A stretch of DNA of 64,000 nt, from positions 3,154,001-3,218,000 of the forward strand of contig NZ_CP118247.1 of the NCBI RefSeq assembly GCF_028816475.1, read 5' to 3'. Every line of letters begins with the position of its first letter. Within the stretch, counting starts at the first letter, position 1. The notes below the pieces were generated by a model. That model did no database searches, was not told the origin of the DNA, and worked only from the letters and a program-made list of their open reading frames with translations. This document shows, in pieces, positions 37,246-45,633 of the stretch. The position numbers were made by a program, and so were the translations under genes. The DNA comes from Devosia rhodophyticola (GTDB lineage: Bacteria > Pseudomonadota > Alphaproteobacteria > Rhizobiales > Devosiaceae).

Positions 37246-38007
37246 ATGACCAATCCAATTCTCGAAATCCGCAACCTGCATGCGCGGATCGAAGACCGTG
37301 AAATTCTCAAGGGCGTCAATTTGGCGATCCCAGCCGGTGAATTGCACGCGGTCATGGGCCGTAATGGTTCGGGCAAGTCGACGCTGAGCTACGTGCTGGC
37401 GGGCAAGGAAGATTATGAAATAACCGAAGGCGAAGTGCTGCTCGATGGCGTGGACTTGCTTGGCATGGAGCCCAATGAGCGCGCCGCTGCCGGCTTGTTT
37501 CTGGCCTTCCAGTATCCAATCGAAATTCCTGGCGTTGCCACGATGACGTTTTTGAAAGCTGCGATGAATGCGCAGCGCAAGTCTCGCGGCGAAGGGGAAA
37601 TATCAACGCCCGACTTCATGCGCGCGGTCAAAGAGGCCGGGGCCTCGCTCAATATCGACGCAAGCATGCTGAAGCGCCCGCTCAACGTTGGATTTTCGGG
37701 CGGCGAGAAGAAGCGCGCCGAAGTTCTGCAGATGGCGCTGCTGGCGCCAAAAATGTGCATCCTTGACGAAACCGACAGCGGTCTGGACATAGACGCGCTG
37801 CAGGTTGTTTCAAAGGGCGTCAATGCCTTGCGCTCAGAGCAGCGCTCCATGCTGGTGATCACCCACTATCAGCGCCTGCTCAATCACATTGTTCCCGATG
37901 TTGTGCATGTTTTCTCGGACGGTCGAATTGTGGAAAGCGGCGACAAGTCGCTGGCGCTGCAGCTTGAGGCCAAGGGTTATGCCGATTTTGACAGCGAGCC
38001 CGCATAA
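37246..38007 (+). CDS. sufC: Fe-S cluster assembly ATPase SufC
   Basis: A 253-residue ABC-type ATPase that drives conformational change of the SufBC2D scaffold. Walker A is GRNGSGKST, the signature is GFSGGEKKRAE, Walker B is MCILDETDSGLDIDAL and the switch histidine lies in VITHYQRLL. The ATG at 37246 has TTGGAGA upstream; an in-frame start at 37198 lacks a site. Its stop overlaps the sufD start by one base (TAATG), indicating translational coupling. Confidence 0.97.
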   Translation: MTNPILEIRNLHARIEDREILKGVNLAIPAGELHAVMGRNGSGKSTLSYVLAGKEDYEITEGEVLLDGVDLLGMEPNERAAAGLFLAFQYPIEIPGVATMTFLKAAMNAQRKSRGEGEISTPDFMRAVKEAGASLNIDASMLKRPLNVGFSGGEKKRAEVLQMALLAPKMCILDETDSGLDIDALQVVSKGVNALRSEQRSMLVITHYQRLLNHIVPDVVHVFSDGRIVESGDKSLALQLEAKGYADFDSEPA

Positions 38008-39221
38008 TGTTGAAGCCAAAAATGCCAGTGCGGCTGAACGCAGCCGAAGAAACATTGATTGCACAATTGACGGGAGCTGGTGACAGCGCGCAAGCCGAGC
38101 GCCTCAGCGTGACGGGTCTGCCGACACGGCGGGTCGAAAGCTATCACTACACCGACCTCAAAATGTTGCTGAAATCGGTCCCACCTCTGGTTGGGGCGGC
38201 CAATACGGCCAGTGCCCCCGCTTTGCGTCTGGCTGGCGCTTATCGGTTGCTGATTGCCAATGGCGAGCCGCAGGCCAGTGCCACCGCGCCAGCGGGCGTG
38301 ATCGTCGGTTCATCTGACGGTGCGGCGCTGAGCGTCCACGATGATGTGCTGGTTCGGCTCAATACCGCATTTGCAAAAAAGAGCCTGAGCCTGACGCTCG
38401 AAGGCACGGTCGATCCGATCATCCAGATTGATCGGCGTACCGAAGGGACCGCAGCGCATTCCGCCAGTTCGGCACGCATCTTTGTGGCGGACGATAGTTC
38501 AGCGACAATTTTGGAGACCTATTCTGGATCCGACGAAGCGCACCTGACCAATAACGCCAGCTATATTGCCGTTGGCCGCAATGCGCAGGTTACCCATATT
38601 ACGGTGGACCTATCCAGTGATGGAGTAACGCACTTTGCCACCAACGAGTATGTGCTGGCCGAGGGAGCCAAGTTGCGCACTTTGGCGATCCATGCCGGTT
38701 CAGCGCTGGCACGCACCCAGATATTCGCAAAATTTGCGGGTGAGGGCGCGCATGCTGACATTGCCGGATTGAACCTGGTTGATGACGGTCAACATCTTGA
38801 TTTCACACTCGACGTCAATCACGCCGTGCCAAATACGACCAGCCAGGAAGTGTTCAAGCAGGTAGGGCGAGGGCGATCAAAGGCTGTGTTCCAGGGCAAA
38901 ATCGTGGTTGCGCGGGACGCTCAGAAGACCGATGCAAAAATGATGATGCAGGGTTTGATGTTGTCGGATCAGGCGGAAATCCTCTCCAAGCCTGAACTTG
39001 AAATTTATGCCGATGACGTGGTGTGCGGGCATGGCTCGACGTGCGGCGAGTTGGATGCAGATTCCATGTTCTATCTGATGAGCCGCGGCATTTCCCGCGC
39101 TGAAGCAGAGACCATGCTGGTTCGCGGTTTCCTTAAGGAAGTGCTGGATCCGATTGAGGACGCCGAACTCAACGAGGCTTTGACCGCTGTCGTTGACGAC
39201 TGGCTGGTTGGCGGCAAGTAG
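38007..39221 (+). CDS. sufD: Fe-S cluster assembly protein SufD
   Basis: A 404-residue paralogue of SufB that completes the scaffold complex. It has the variable N-terminal half with GLPTRRVESYHYTDLKMLL and the conserved beta-helix core and C terminus: ELEIYADDVVCGHGSTCGELD, then MSRGISRAEAETMLVRGFL. The invariant His in GHGSTCGEL is present. Translationally coupled to sufC through a one-base overlap. Confidence 0.96.
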   Translation: MLKPKMPVRLNAAEETLIAQLTGAGDSAQAERLSVTGLPTRRVESYHYTDLKMLLKSVPPLVGAANTASAPALRLAGAYRLLIANGEPQASATAPAGVIVGSSDGAALSVHDDVLVRLNTAFAKKSLSLTLEGTVDPIIQIDRRTEGTAAHSASSARIFVADDSSATILETYSGSDEAHLTNNASYIAVGRNAQVTHITVDLSSDGVTHFATNEYVLAEGAKLRTLAIHAGSALARTQIFAKFAGEGAHADIAGLNLVDDGQHLDFTLDVNHAVPNTTSQEVFKQVGRGRSKAVFQGKIVVARDAQKTDAKMMMQGLMLSDQAEILSKPELEIYADDVVCGHGSTCGELDADSMFYLMSRGISRAEAETMLVRGFLKEVLDPIEDAELNEALTAVVDDWLVGGK

Positions 39222-39251
39222 CGGCAGACGCTTTAGCCGCAAGGACACAAT

Positions 39252-40472
39252 ATGAGCTTTGATCTCGCAGCAGTTCGCGCCGACTTTCCTATCCTGGCCG
39301 AGCAGATTCACGGACATCGACTGGTTTATCTCGATTCTGGGGCTTCGGCGCAAAAGCCGGCTCAGGTGCTGGATCGCATGGATTACGCGTTCCGCCACGA
39401 ATATGCCAATGTTCACCGTGGTTTGCACACGTTGGCAAGTCGGGCAACCGAGGCCTATGAGGGCGGTCGTGAGGTTGTTCGCAAATTTTTGAACGCGGCA
39501 CGGCTCGAGGAGATCATATTTACCCGTTCTGCCACCGAAGCGATCAATCTGGTTGCGGCTTCCTTTGCCGGGCCGCGCATTGGTGAAGGAGATGAGATCG
39601 TCACCACCGTCATGGAGCATCATTCCAACATTGTGCCGTGGCATTTTCATCGGGAACGCAAAGGCGCGGTGATCCGTTGGGTAGACGTCCACGATGACGG
39701 CGGGTTTGATCTAGACGCATTCGAAGCGGCGCTGTCGCCACGGACCAAAATGGTCGCGATCACGCATATGTCGAATGTGACCGGTACGATCACGCCGATC
39801 CGGCAGGTCATCGAAATCGCACATGCGCGCGGCATTCCTGTTCTGGTGGACGGTAGCCAGGGTGCCGTTCATACGGAGGTCGACGTTCAGGCGCTCGACG
39901 CGGATTTCTATGTGATGACAGGGCACAAGCTTTATGGGCCAACCGGGATCGGTGTGCTCTATGGCAAATATGATCTTCTGGCGGAAATGCAGCCCTATCA
40001 GGGTGGCGGCGAAATGATCGAGTCGGTTACGCTCGATGATGTGACCTACAATGAACCGCCACACCGGTTTGAGGCGGGAACGCCACCCATTGTGCAGGCT
40101 ATTGGACTGGGTGCTGCGCTTGGCTATATGGAAATGCTCGGGCGCACCGCAATTGCGGCACACGAAGCCGATGTTGCTTCTTACGCGATGGAAAAGCTCC
40201 AAAAAATAAACTCCCTGCGCCTTATTGGCACTGCTGAGGGCAGGGGCGGGATTTTTTCGTTTGAAATCAAGGGCGCTCATGCCCACGACATATCCACCAT
40301 TCTGGATCGCTACGGCATTGCTGTGCGGGCCGGGACACATTGCGCGCAGCCACTACTGCAGCGATTTGGCGTCACCTCTACCTGCCGGGCCTCGCTGGCC
40401 CTATATAATGGCAAGGACGATGTTGATGCTCTCGTTGAGGGCATTGAACGTGCCCAGAAATTTTTCGCCTAG
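39252..40472 (+). CDS. sufS: cysteine desulfurase SufS (group II)
   Basis: A 406-residue PLP-dependent desulfurase that donates sulfur to the SufBCD scaffold. It shows YLDSGASAQKP, EYANVHRGLHTLA, TEAINLVA, the lysine in VMTGHKLYGPTGIG and the active-site cysteine in RAGTHCAQPLLQRFG, the group II context. No sufE or sufU gene lies in the operon, so the sulfur acceptor is not identified here. Thirty bases separate it from sufD. Confidence 0.96.
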   Translation: MSFDLAAVRADFPILAEQIHGHRLVYLDSGASAQKPAQVLDRMDYAFRHEYANVHRGLHTLASRATEAYEGGREVVRKFLNAARLEEIIFTRSATEAINLVAASFAGPRIGEGDEIVTTVMEHHSNIVPWHFHRERKGAVIRWVDVHDDGGFDLDAFEAALSPRTKMVAITHMSNVTGTITPIRQVIEIAHARGIPVLVDGSQGAVHTEVDVQALDADFYVMTGHKLYGPTGIGVLYGKYDLLAEMQPYQGGGEMIESVTLDDVTYNEPPHRFEAGTPPIVQAIGLGAALGYMEMLGRTAIAAHEADVASYAMEKLQKINSLRLIGTAEGRGGIFSFEIKGAHAHDISTILDRYGIAVRAGTHCAQPLLQRFGVTSTCRASLALYNGKDDVDALVEGIERAQKFFA

Positions 40473-40486
40473 ATTGCGGGGTTACC

Positions 40487-40885
40487 ATGACTGAAGAATC
40501 TGAAATCGCACCCGCTCCGGCTTTGCCCGTTGATAATCGTGTTTTGCCGACTCATGATGGCAATCTGCCCGCCGATGAGGTCGAACGGATTACCAACGAT
40601 CTGATCGGAGCGTTGAAAACCGTCTATGATCCGGAAATTCCTGTCGATATTTACGAGCTTGGGCTGATCTACAAGGTCGATCTGGATGATGATCGCAATC
40701 TGGCCATCGACATGACGTTGACGGCACCGGGATGCCCGGTTGCCGGCGAAATGCCCGGCTGGGTCGAGAATGCGGCCCTTTCGGTCGAAGGTATTCAGGG
40801 CGTTACGGTAAGCATGGTGTTTGATCCGCCGTGGGATGCCAGCCGGATGAGCGAAGAGGCTCAAGTTGCGCTGAACTGGTGGTAA
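40487..40885 (+). CDS. sufT: SUF system Fe-S assembly protein SufT (DUF59/MIP18 family)
   Basis: A 132-residue DUF59 protein involved in Fe-S maturation. The family core is ALKTVYDPEIPVDIYELGLIY, followed by DMTLTAPGCPVAGEMPG with the conserved cysteine and by VSMVFDPPWDASRMSEEA. The first ~35 residues are a variable, probably flexible extension. It sits between sufS and sufA, its usual place in alphaproteobacterial SUF operons. Confidence 0.94.
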   Translation: MTEESEIAPAPALPVDNRVLPTHDGNLPADEVERITNDLIGALKTVYDPEIPVDIYELGLIYKVDLDDDRNLAIDMTLTAPGCPVAGEMPGWVENAALSVEGIQGVTVSMVFDPPWDASRMSEEAQVALNWW

Positions 40886-40938
40886 TTTGCCGCTAGAGTC
40901 GCTATATATCGCAAAAGGCCGATGAATGAGGTTGTGCG

Positions 40939-41319
40939 ATGGCATTCAAGATCATGACGCTGAGTGATGCCGCTGCCGAGCGGATCAGGGAAATTATTGA
41001 AGACTCCGACAAGCCGGTAATCGGCGTGCGCGTTGGCGTGCGCAATGCCGGTTGTGCTGGCATGGCCTATACGCTGGACTATGTGACAGAGGCCCTTGCG
41101 GGGGACGATCACGTCGAAGACCAGGGGCTAGACGTTTATGTGGAGCCCAAGGCGACGATGTTTTTGCTTGGCACCGTCATGGACTTCGAAGAGTCCAAAA
41201 TGAGCTCGGGGTTCACCTTCAAGAACCCCAATCAGACAGGCGCCTGCGGATGTGGGGAAAGCGTTCAGCTTGAACCGGCTGACCTCAAGGCCATTGCAGA
41301 GGCTCGCGCCAGCGCCTAG
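40939..41319 (+). CDS. sufA: A-type Fe-S carrier protein SufA
   Basis: A 126-residue HesB/IscA-type carrier that passes assembled clusters to apoproteins. The three cluster ligands are visible: one cysteine in VRNAGCAGMAYTLDY and two in the C-terminal ACGCGES. The fold also shows VYVEPKATMFLLGTVMDFEE and SGFTFKNPN. It is the last gene of the SUF operon; GAGG lies ahead of the ATG. Confidence 0.95.
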   Translation: MAFKIMTLSDAAAERIREIIEDSDKPVIGVRVGVRNAGCAGMAYTLDYVTEALAGDDHVEDQGLDVYVEPKATMFLLGTVMDFEESKMSSGFTFKNPNQTGACGCGESVQLEPADLKAIAEARASA

Positions 41320-41385
41320 GCGTTGCGTTAGGCAGAAACTTGTCATAACAGTCGGCCATATTTTGCCGTGCTGCGAGTTAAGTTC

Positions 41386-42651
41386 ATGAATATGTTGCCC
41401 CCAGCACTCACCATCGTCCCACCGAACCGTCCTTTGGTGGGGCGCGTAGCGCCTCCGGGTTCCAAATCCATTACCAACCGTGCCTTGTTATTGGCCAGCC
41501 TTGCCGACGGGACCAGTCGATTGACGGGTGCGCTCAAAAGCAAGGACACAGCGCTGATGGCTGCCGCTTTGGGGCAGATGGGCGTTCGTGTCGGCGAGCC
41601 TGACGATACCAGCTTTGTTGTCTCTGGGACTGGGAAATTGCAAGCGCCGAGCGGTCCGTTGTTTTTGGGCAATGCCGGGACAGCGGTGCGGTTTTTGACG
41701 GCGGCGGCAGCAACAATTGACGGGCAGGTGGTCATCGACGGCGACGAGCACATGCGCAAGCGTCCGATAGCGCCGATGGTTTCTGCAATCGCTTCGCTGG
41801 GGGTTGATATCAGTTCAGAAACAGGCTGTCCGCCAGTGTTGGTGCGTGGCGGCGGCAATTTTGGCCAAGGACGCGTCGAAATTGATGGCGGGTTGTCCAG
41901 TCAATATGTTTCGGCTCTATTGATGGTTGCGCCTCTGGGACGCGGGCCCATTGAGGTGGCGCTGACGGGCGGCAATATTGGTGCGCGTGGCTATATTGAT
42001 CTCACATTGTCCGCGATGCGCAGTTTTGGCGCTGAAATCGAGCAAATTGATGATGGCACGTGGCGCGTTGCGCCGACCGGCTATCGAGCAACTGACCTTG
42101 CAATCGAGCCCGATGCTTCGGCCGCAACGTATTTGTGGGGCGCGCAGGCACTGACAGGTGGCGAAATTGATCTGGGCATCGCTGCGGACAAATTTACCCA
42201 GCCAGACGCGCGGGCCGAGGCGTTCATCGCTTTGTTCCCCAATATGCCTGCTGTCATTGACGGCTCGCAAATACAGGATGCCGTGCCGACACTGGCGGTT
42301 TTGGCGGCGTTCAACAACAACCCTGTTCGCTTCGTCAATATTGCTAATTTGCGCGTCAAGGAATGTGATCGGGTCGCTGCGGTTGCCAGCGAGTTGGACA
42401 GAATTCGTCCCGGTCTTGGCCGAGAAGATGGTGATGATCTTATTGTAGCAGCCGATCCGGGATTGGTAGGCCAGAAGTTGCCGACGCGAATTGAAACCTA
42501 TGCCGATCACCGAATTGCAATGAGCTTTGCGCTGGCAGGGCTGAAGATTGAGGGCATTACGATCCTTGACCCCGCATGCAGCGGAAAGACCTACCCAGGA
42601 TATTGGGATACTCTGGCGGGCCTAGGTGTCGAAATGAAGCCGGGGAATTGA
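41386..42651 (+). CDS. aroA: 3-phosphoshikimate 1-carboxyvinyltransferase (EPSP synthase)
   Basis: A ~421-residue enzyme of the shikimate pathway that joins PEP to shikimate 3-phosphate. It shows PPGSKSITNRALLLASLA, LFLGNAGTAVRFLTAAAA with the PEP-binding loop, GGLSSQYVSALLM, RVKECDRVAAVASEL and ETYADHRIAMSFALAGL. The start is uncertain among GTG 41368, ATG 41386 and ATG 41392; 41386 is a compromise with a weak GAG upstream. It lies 66 bases after sufA and may have its own promoter. Confidence 0.95.
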   Translation: MNMLPPALTIVPPNRPLVGRVAPPGSKSITNRALLLASLADGTSRLTGALKSKDTALMAAALGQMGVRVGEPDDTSFVVSGTGKLQAPSGPLFLGNAGTAVRFLTAAAATIDGQVVIDGDEHMRKRPIAPMVSAIASLGVDISSETGCPPVLVRGGGNFGQGRVEIDGGLSSQYVSALLMVAPLGRGPIEVALTGGNIGARGYIDLTLSAMRSFGAEIEQIDDGTWRVAPTGYRATDLAIEPDASAATYLWGAQALTGGEIDLGIAADKFTQPDARAEAFIALFPNMPAVIDGSQIQDAVPTLAVLAAFNNNPVRFVNIANLRVKECDRVAAVASELDRIRPGLGREDGDDLIVAADPGLVGQKLPTRIETYADHRIAMSFALAGLKIEGITILDPACSGKTYPGYWDTLAGLGVEMKPGN

Positions 42652-43698
42652 TCAGGCAGCGATGATTTTTGCCAGTTCCTGTTCGCTTACAACGCGATTG
42701 CGACCGGAATTTTTTGCTGCATAAAGGCATCGATCGGCGCGCTCGATCAGCGATGCCGACGTGTCTGAAGGCATAAACTGCGCCACGCCGAATGATGCTG
42801 TAATGCGTCCCAACTTCTCGTTGGTCGAGCGTTTCAGCAGTTCTTTGGCGTGAATAGCTTTGCGGATGTTTTCGGCCACGATCACTGCCCCAGCAATATC
42901 GGTCGTTGGCAATATGGTCATGAACTCTTCGCCGCCGTAGCGTGCGGCAAGGTCTCGGCCTTTGATATTGGCTTTAAGTGTGGTCGCGACCAGTCGCAAG
43001 ACCTGATCGCCTGTTTGGTGTCCAAAGGTATCGTTGAAAGTTTTGAAGTGATCAATGTCAACGATAATCAGGCATAGGGGCTCACCCGTGCGGACAGCAT
43101 CTTCGACAGCGTTGTCGATACTTTCATCAAAGCTCTTGCGATTGGCGATCTTTGTCAGCGAGTCGATCATTGACTCCCGCCGCACCTCTTCCAGATCGCG
43201 TTGAAGGGCGGAAATATCTTCGCGCGACGCTTCCAACTGATCTTCAAGATTGCTGTTGGTCTTTTGCATGTGCTGCGTTTCGCTGAGCAATTGCCGCGTC
43301 ATTGATTTGAGATCATCGGCGCTTACGCCTCGATCCAGATCACCGCTGGCCACCTTCAGGGAGCCCGAATAGGATTCGGCGGTCAACATCGCCGTGTCGA
43401 TAGCGTCATTTACTGATTCAATGCGTGCGTGCATGCGCTCGGAGACATTGGTAATCCGCTCGTTGACGTCATAAGACTTCAAGAATTCGACGCACAACGC
43501 CTCCACGACGTCAGTAGTCAGTGGCTGGCCGGAACGAAATAATTCATTCATCCGCGCATTCAGGGGCACGTTTACGCCAGTGGCATAGGTATAAAGTAAC
43601 TCGTAAAAATGAGGATAGGCCGGAATCTCGCAACGCTTCAACAGCTTCATGGCTGCGTTTGCGTAGCTCAATGCGAGTTTGAATTCCTGCTCGGACAA
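42652..43698 (-). CDS. diguanylate cyclase (GGDEF domain)
   Basis: A 348-residue soluble protein that should make cyclic di-GMP. The first ~80 residues are helical and unassigned, residues 140-175 look like a coiled coil, and the GGDEF domain spans about 178-343. The active site is GGEEF (255-259) with the metal ligand in VDIDHFKTFNDTFGH, so it is probably active. At the inhibitory I-site position the residues are KGRD (246-249), with Lys in place of the Arg of RxxD, so product inhibition may be weak. No sensory or membrane segment is visible. Confidence 0.92.
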   Translation of the reverse strand: MSEQEFKLALSYANAAMKLLKRCEIPAYPHFYELLYTYATGVNVPLNARMNELFRSGQPLTTDVVEALCVEFLKSYDVNERITNVSERMHARIESVNDAIDTAMLTAESYSGSLKVASGDLDRGVSADDLKSMTRQLLSETQHMQKTNSNLEDQLEASREDISALQRDLEEVRRESMIDSLTKIANRKSFDESIDNAVEDAVRTGEPLCLIIVDIDHFKTFNDTFGHQTGDQVLRLVATTLKANIKGRDLAARYGGEEFMTILPTTDIAGAVIVAENIRKAIHAKELLKRSTNEKLGRITASFGVAQFMPSDTSASLIERADRCLYAAKNSGRNRVVSEQELAKIIAA

Positions 43699-43904
43699 TG
43701 TTTCCTCACACCCATCACGTCATCCTGGGTTCAGCCTACATTTTGAATCGAATGTTCTTAATTTTACCTAAATGGCGGCATTAGCAAAAGTGTGTCAAGC
43801 AGCAACCAGCAATAGTTATACTGTCATCAACATGAAATACTCTTACAATTAGATTGGATGCGAATGAACGACGGTTGCTGTCGCCAACCGAATTAACAAG
43901 CAGG

Positions 43905-45385
43905 TCAATTGCTCCAGGCGCTGGTGCGGAGCAAAAAGGCCGGAATTGGGCCGTCATTGCCAAATGGGTTGCCGTTGTCGTTGCTTTCCTTTTCGGGCCG
44001 CTTTGACTGCTCGCGTCGGGGTGAACGTGACCGGGCAGGGGGCTTGGCTTCGGTGTTCGCTGCAACGCTGGTTTCGGTATCCCCTGGCTGCTCGGCCGGC
44101 TTGGCCTCGGTCTGTTGGCTAGCATCCGCACCGGAATTTGACTGGCCGCGGCCACGGGTTGCGCCGCGCCGCCGACGCGTGGGCTTGGTCTCTTCGGTAG
44201 GGGGGCCTCAGCTGATCGTTCCGCAGGCGCCGTGGGCTCATCATTTTCGGCGTAGGGAATATCTCGCTGAATGAGCTTGATGATCGAATCAAGGTGCTTG
44301 CCATCGGCAGGCGCTACCAGCGTGGTAGCAACGCCGGAACGACCGGCACGACCCGTGCGGCCGATGCGATGGACATAGTCTTCGGCATGAACGGGGACGT
44401 CAAAATTGTATACGTGGCTGACGGCTGGAATATCGAGGCCACGGGCGGCAACATCACTCGCCACCAGGATGGTCAGACGGTCACCGCGGAAGGCATCAAG
44501 CGTTTCGGTGCGGCGCTTCTGGTCCATATCCCCGTGCAATTCGCCAGCATCAAAACCGTGCCGCGACAGAGATTTGGCGACCATGGCTACATCGCGTTTG
44601 CGATTGCAAAAAACGATGGCGTTGGTCAGGCCATCCGCGGCGCGAATTTGCTGACGTAGTGCCTCGCGCTTCTGATCGGGCTTTGACCCAACGCGTACCA
44701 GTTTTTGGTCGATGTTCTCGGCCGTTGAATTTTGCCGGGCAACCTGAATGCGAACTGGATCACGAAGGAATTTCTTGGTGAGCTTTTCGATCTCGGGCGG
44801 CATGGTCGCGGAAAAGAACAGGGTTTGACGCCGCGCTGGCAGAAGTGAGCAGATCCGCTCAATATCGGGCACAAAGCCCATATCCAGCATGCGGTCGGCT
44901 TCATCGATTACCAGTAGGTCGACGCCATTCAACAGAATGCGGCCGCGCTCGAATTGGTCGAGCATACGACCGGGCGTGGCGATGAGCACATCAGCACCGC
45001 GATCAAGTTTTTTGTTTTGTTCTTCAAAGGAAACGCCGCCAATCAGCAGCGCCACGGAAAGGCGGTGGTTAATGCCGTATTTTTCGAAGTTCTCATGAAC
45101 CTGCGCCGCAAGTTCGCGCGTTGGCTCAAGAATAAGGGTGCGCGGCATCCGCGCCCTGGCGCGGCCGCTTTCAAGCAAGGTCAGCATCGGTAGGACAAAC
45201 GAAGCGGTCTTGCCGGTTCCCGTTTGTGCAATTCCGATAATGTCCTGTTTTTGCAGAACGTGCGGAATAGCCTGGGCTTGAATATCGGTGGGTTTGGTGT
45301 ATCCCGCAGCGGCAACCGCATCGGTTACTTTCTGTGAAAGTCCAAGCCCGGTAAAATCATCGGTCAAATCTAGTAGTCCACTCAT
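43905..45385 (-). CDS. rhlE: DEAD-box RNA helicase, RhlE type, interrupted by one frameshift
   Basis: An ATP-dependent RNA helicase of ~493 residues. It carries the Q motif (KPTDIQAQAIP), AQTGTGKT, PTRELAAQ, TPGR, DEAD, SAT, ASDVAARGLDIP and HRIGRTGRAG. The low-complexity C terminus leaves frame after AERSAEAP. The plus-strand G run at 44200-44205 (coding CCCCCC) needs one more base, giving EAPPTEETKPTRRRRG and an end NPFGNDGPIPAFLLR, typical of RhlE, with TGA at 43905. As written, the frame runs on to 43781 with unrelated sequence. A homopolymer deletion is the likely cause. Confidence 0.9.
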
Positions 45386-45633
45386 GGTGAAGGATTGGCG
45401 CGCAAGCAGCTCAACTCAAACGCATCCGTGACACGGAATTGGCCATTCGGACGCTTGTGCAGGAACTGCATATCGTTGGAGTGGCCCTGGGGCGTAGTCA
45501 GCATGGGCTGGCGTAAATATACATGGTCGCGATCGCCAAGCCGGAAAATGCTCCAGCGACGGGACCATAACGCAAAGGCCTTTTGAGTCAACGGTATTCG
45601 GGCCTCTTCCTTAATATGGCACGTTGAAATCAA
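45382..45633 (-). CDS. hypothetical small protein between parE and rhlE
   Basis: An open frame of up to 83 residues that fits exactly between two genes. Its TTG start overlaps the parE stop (TTGA) and its TGA overlaps the rhlE ATG (ATGA), a pattern typical of translational coupling. A TTG at 45588 behind GGAAGAGG is another possible start. The product is basic, without signal or membrane segment, and I recognise no family. The start codon is weak and the frame could be fortuitous. Confidence 0.4.
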   Translation of the reverse strand: MISTCHIKEEARIPLTQKAFALWSRRWSIFRLGDRDHVYLRQPMLTTPQGHSNDMQFLHKRPNGQFRVTDAFELSCLRANPSP

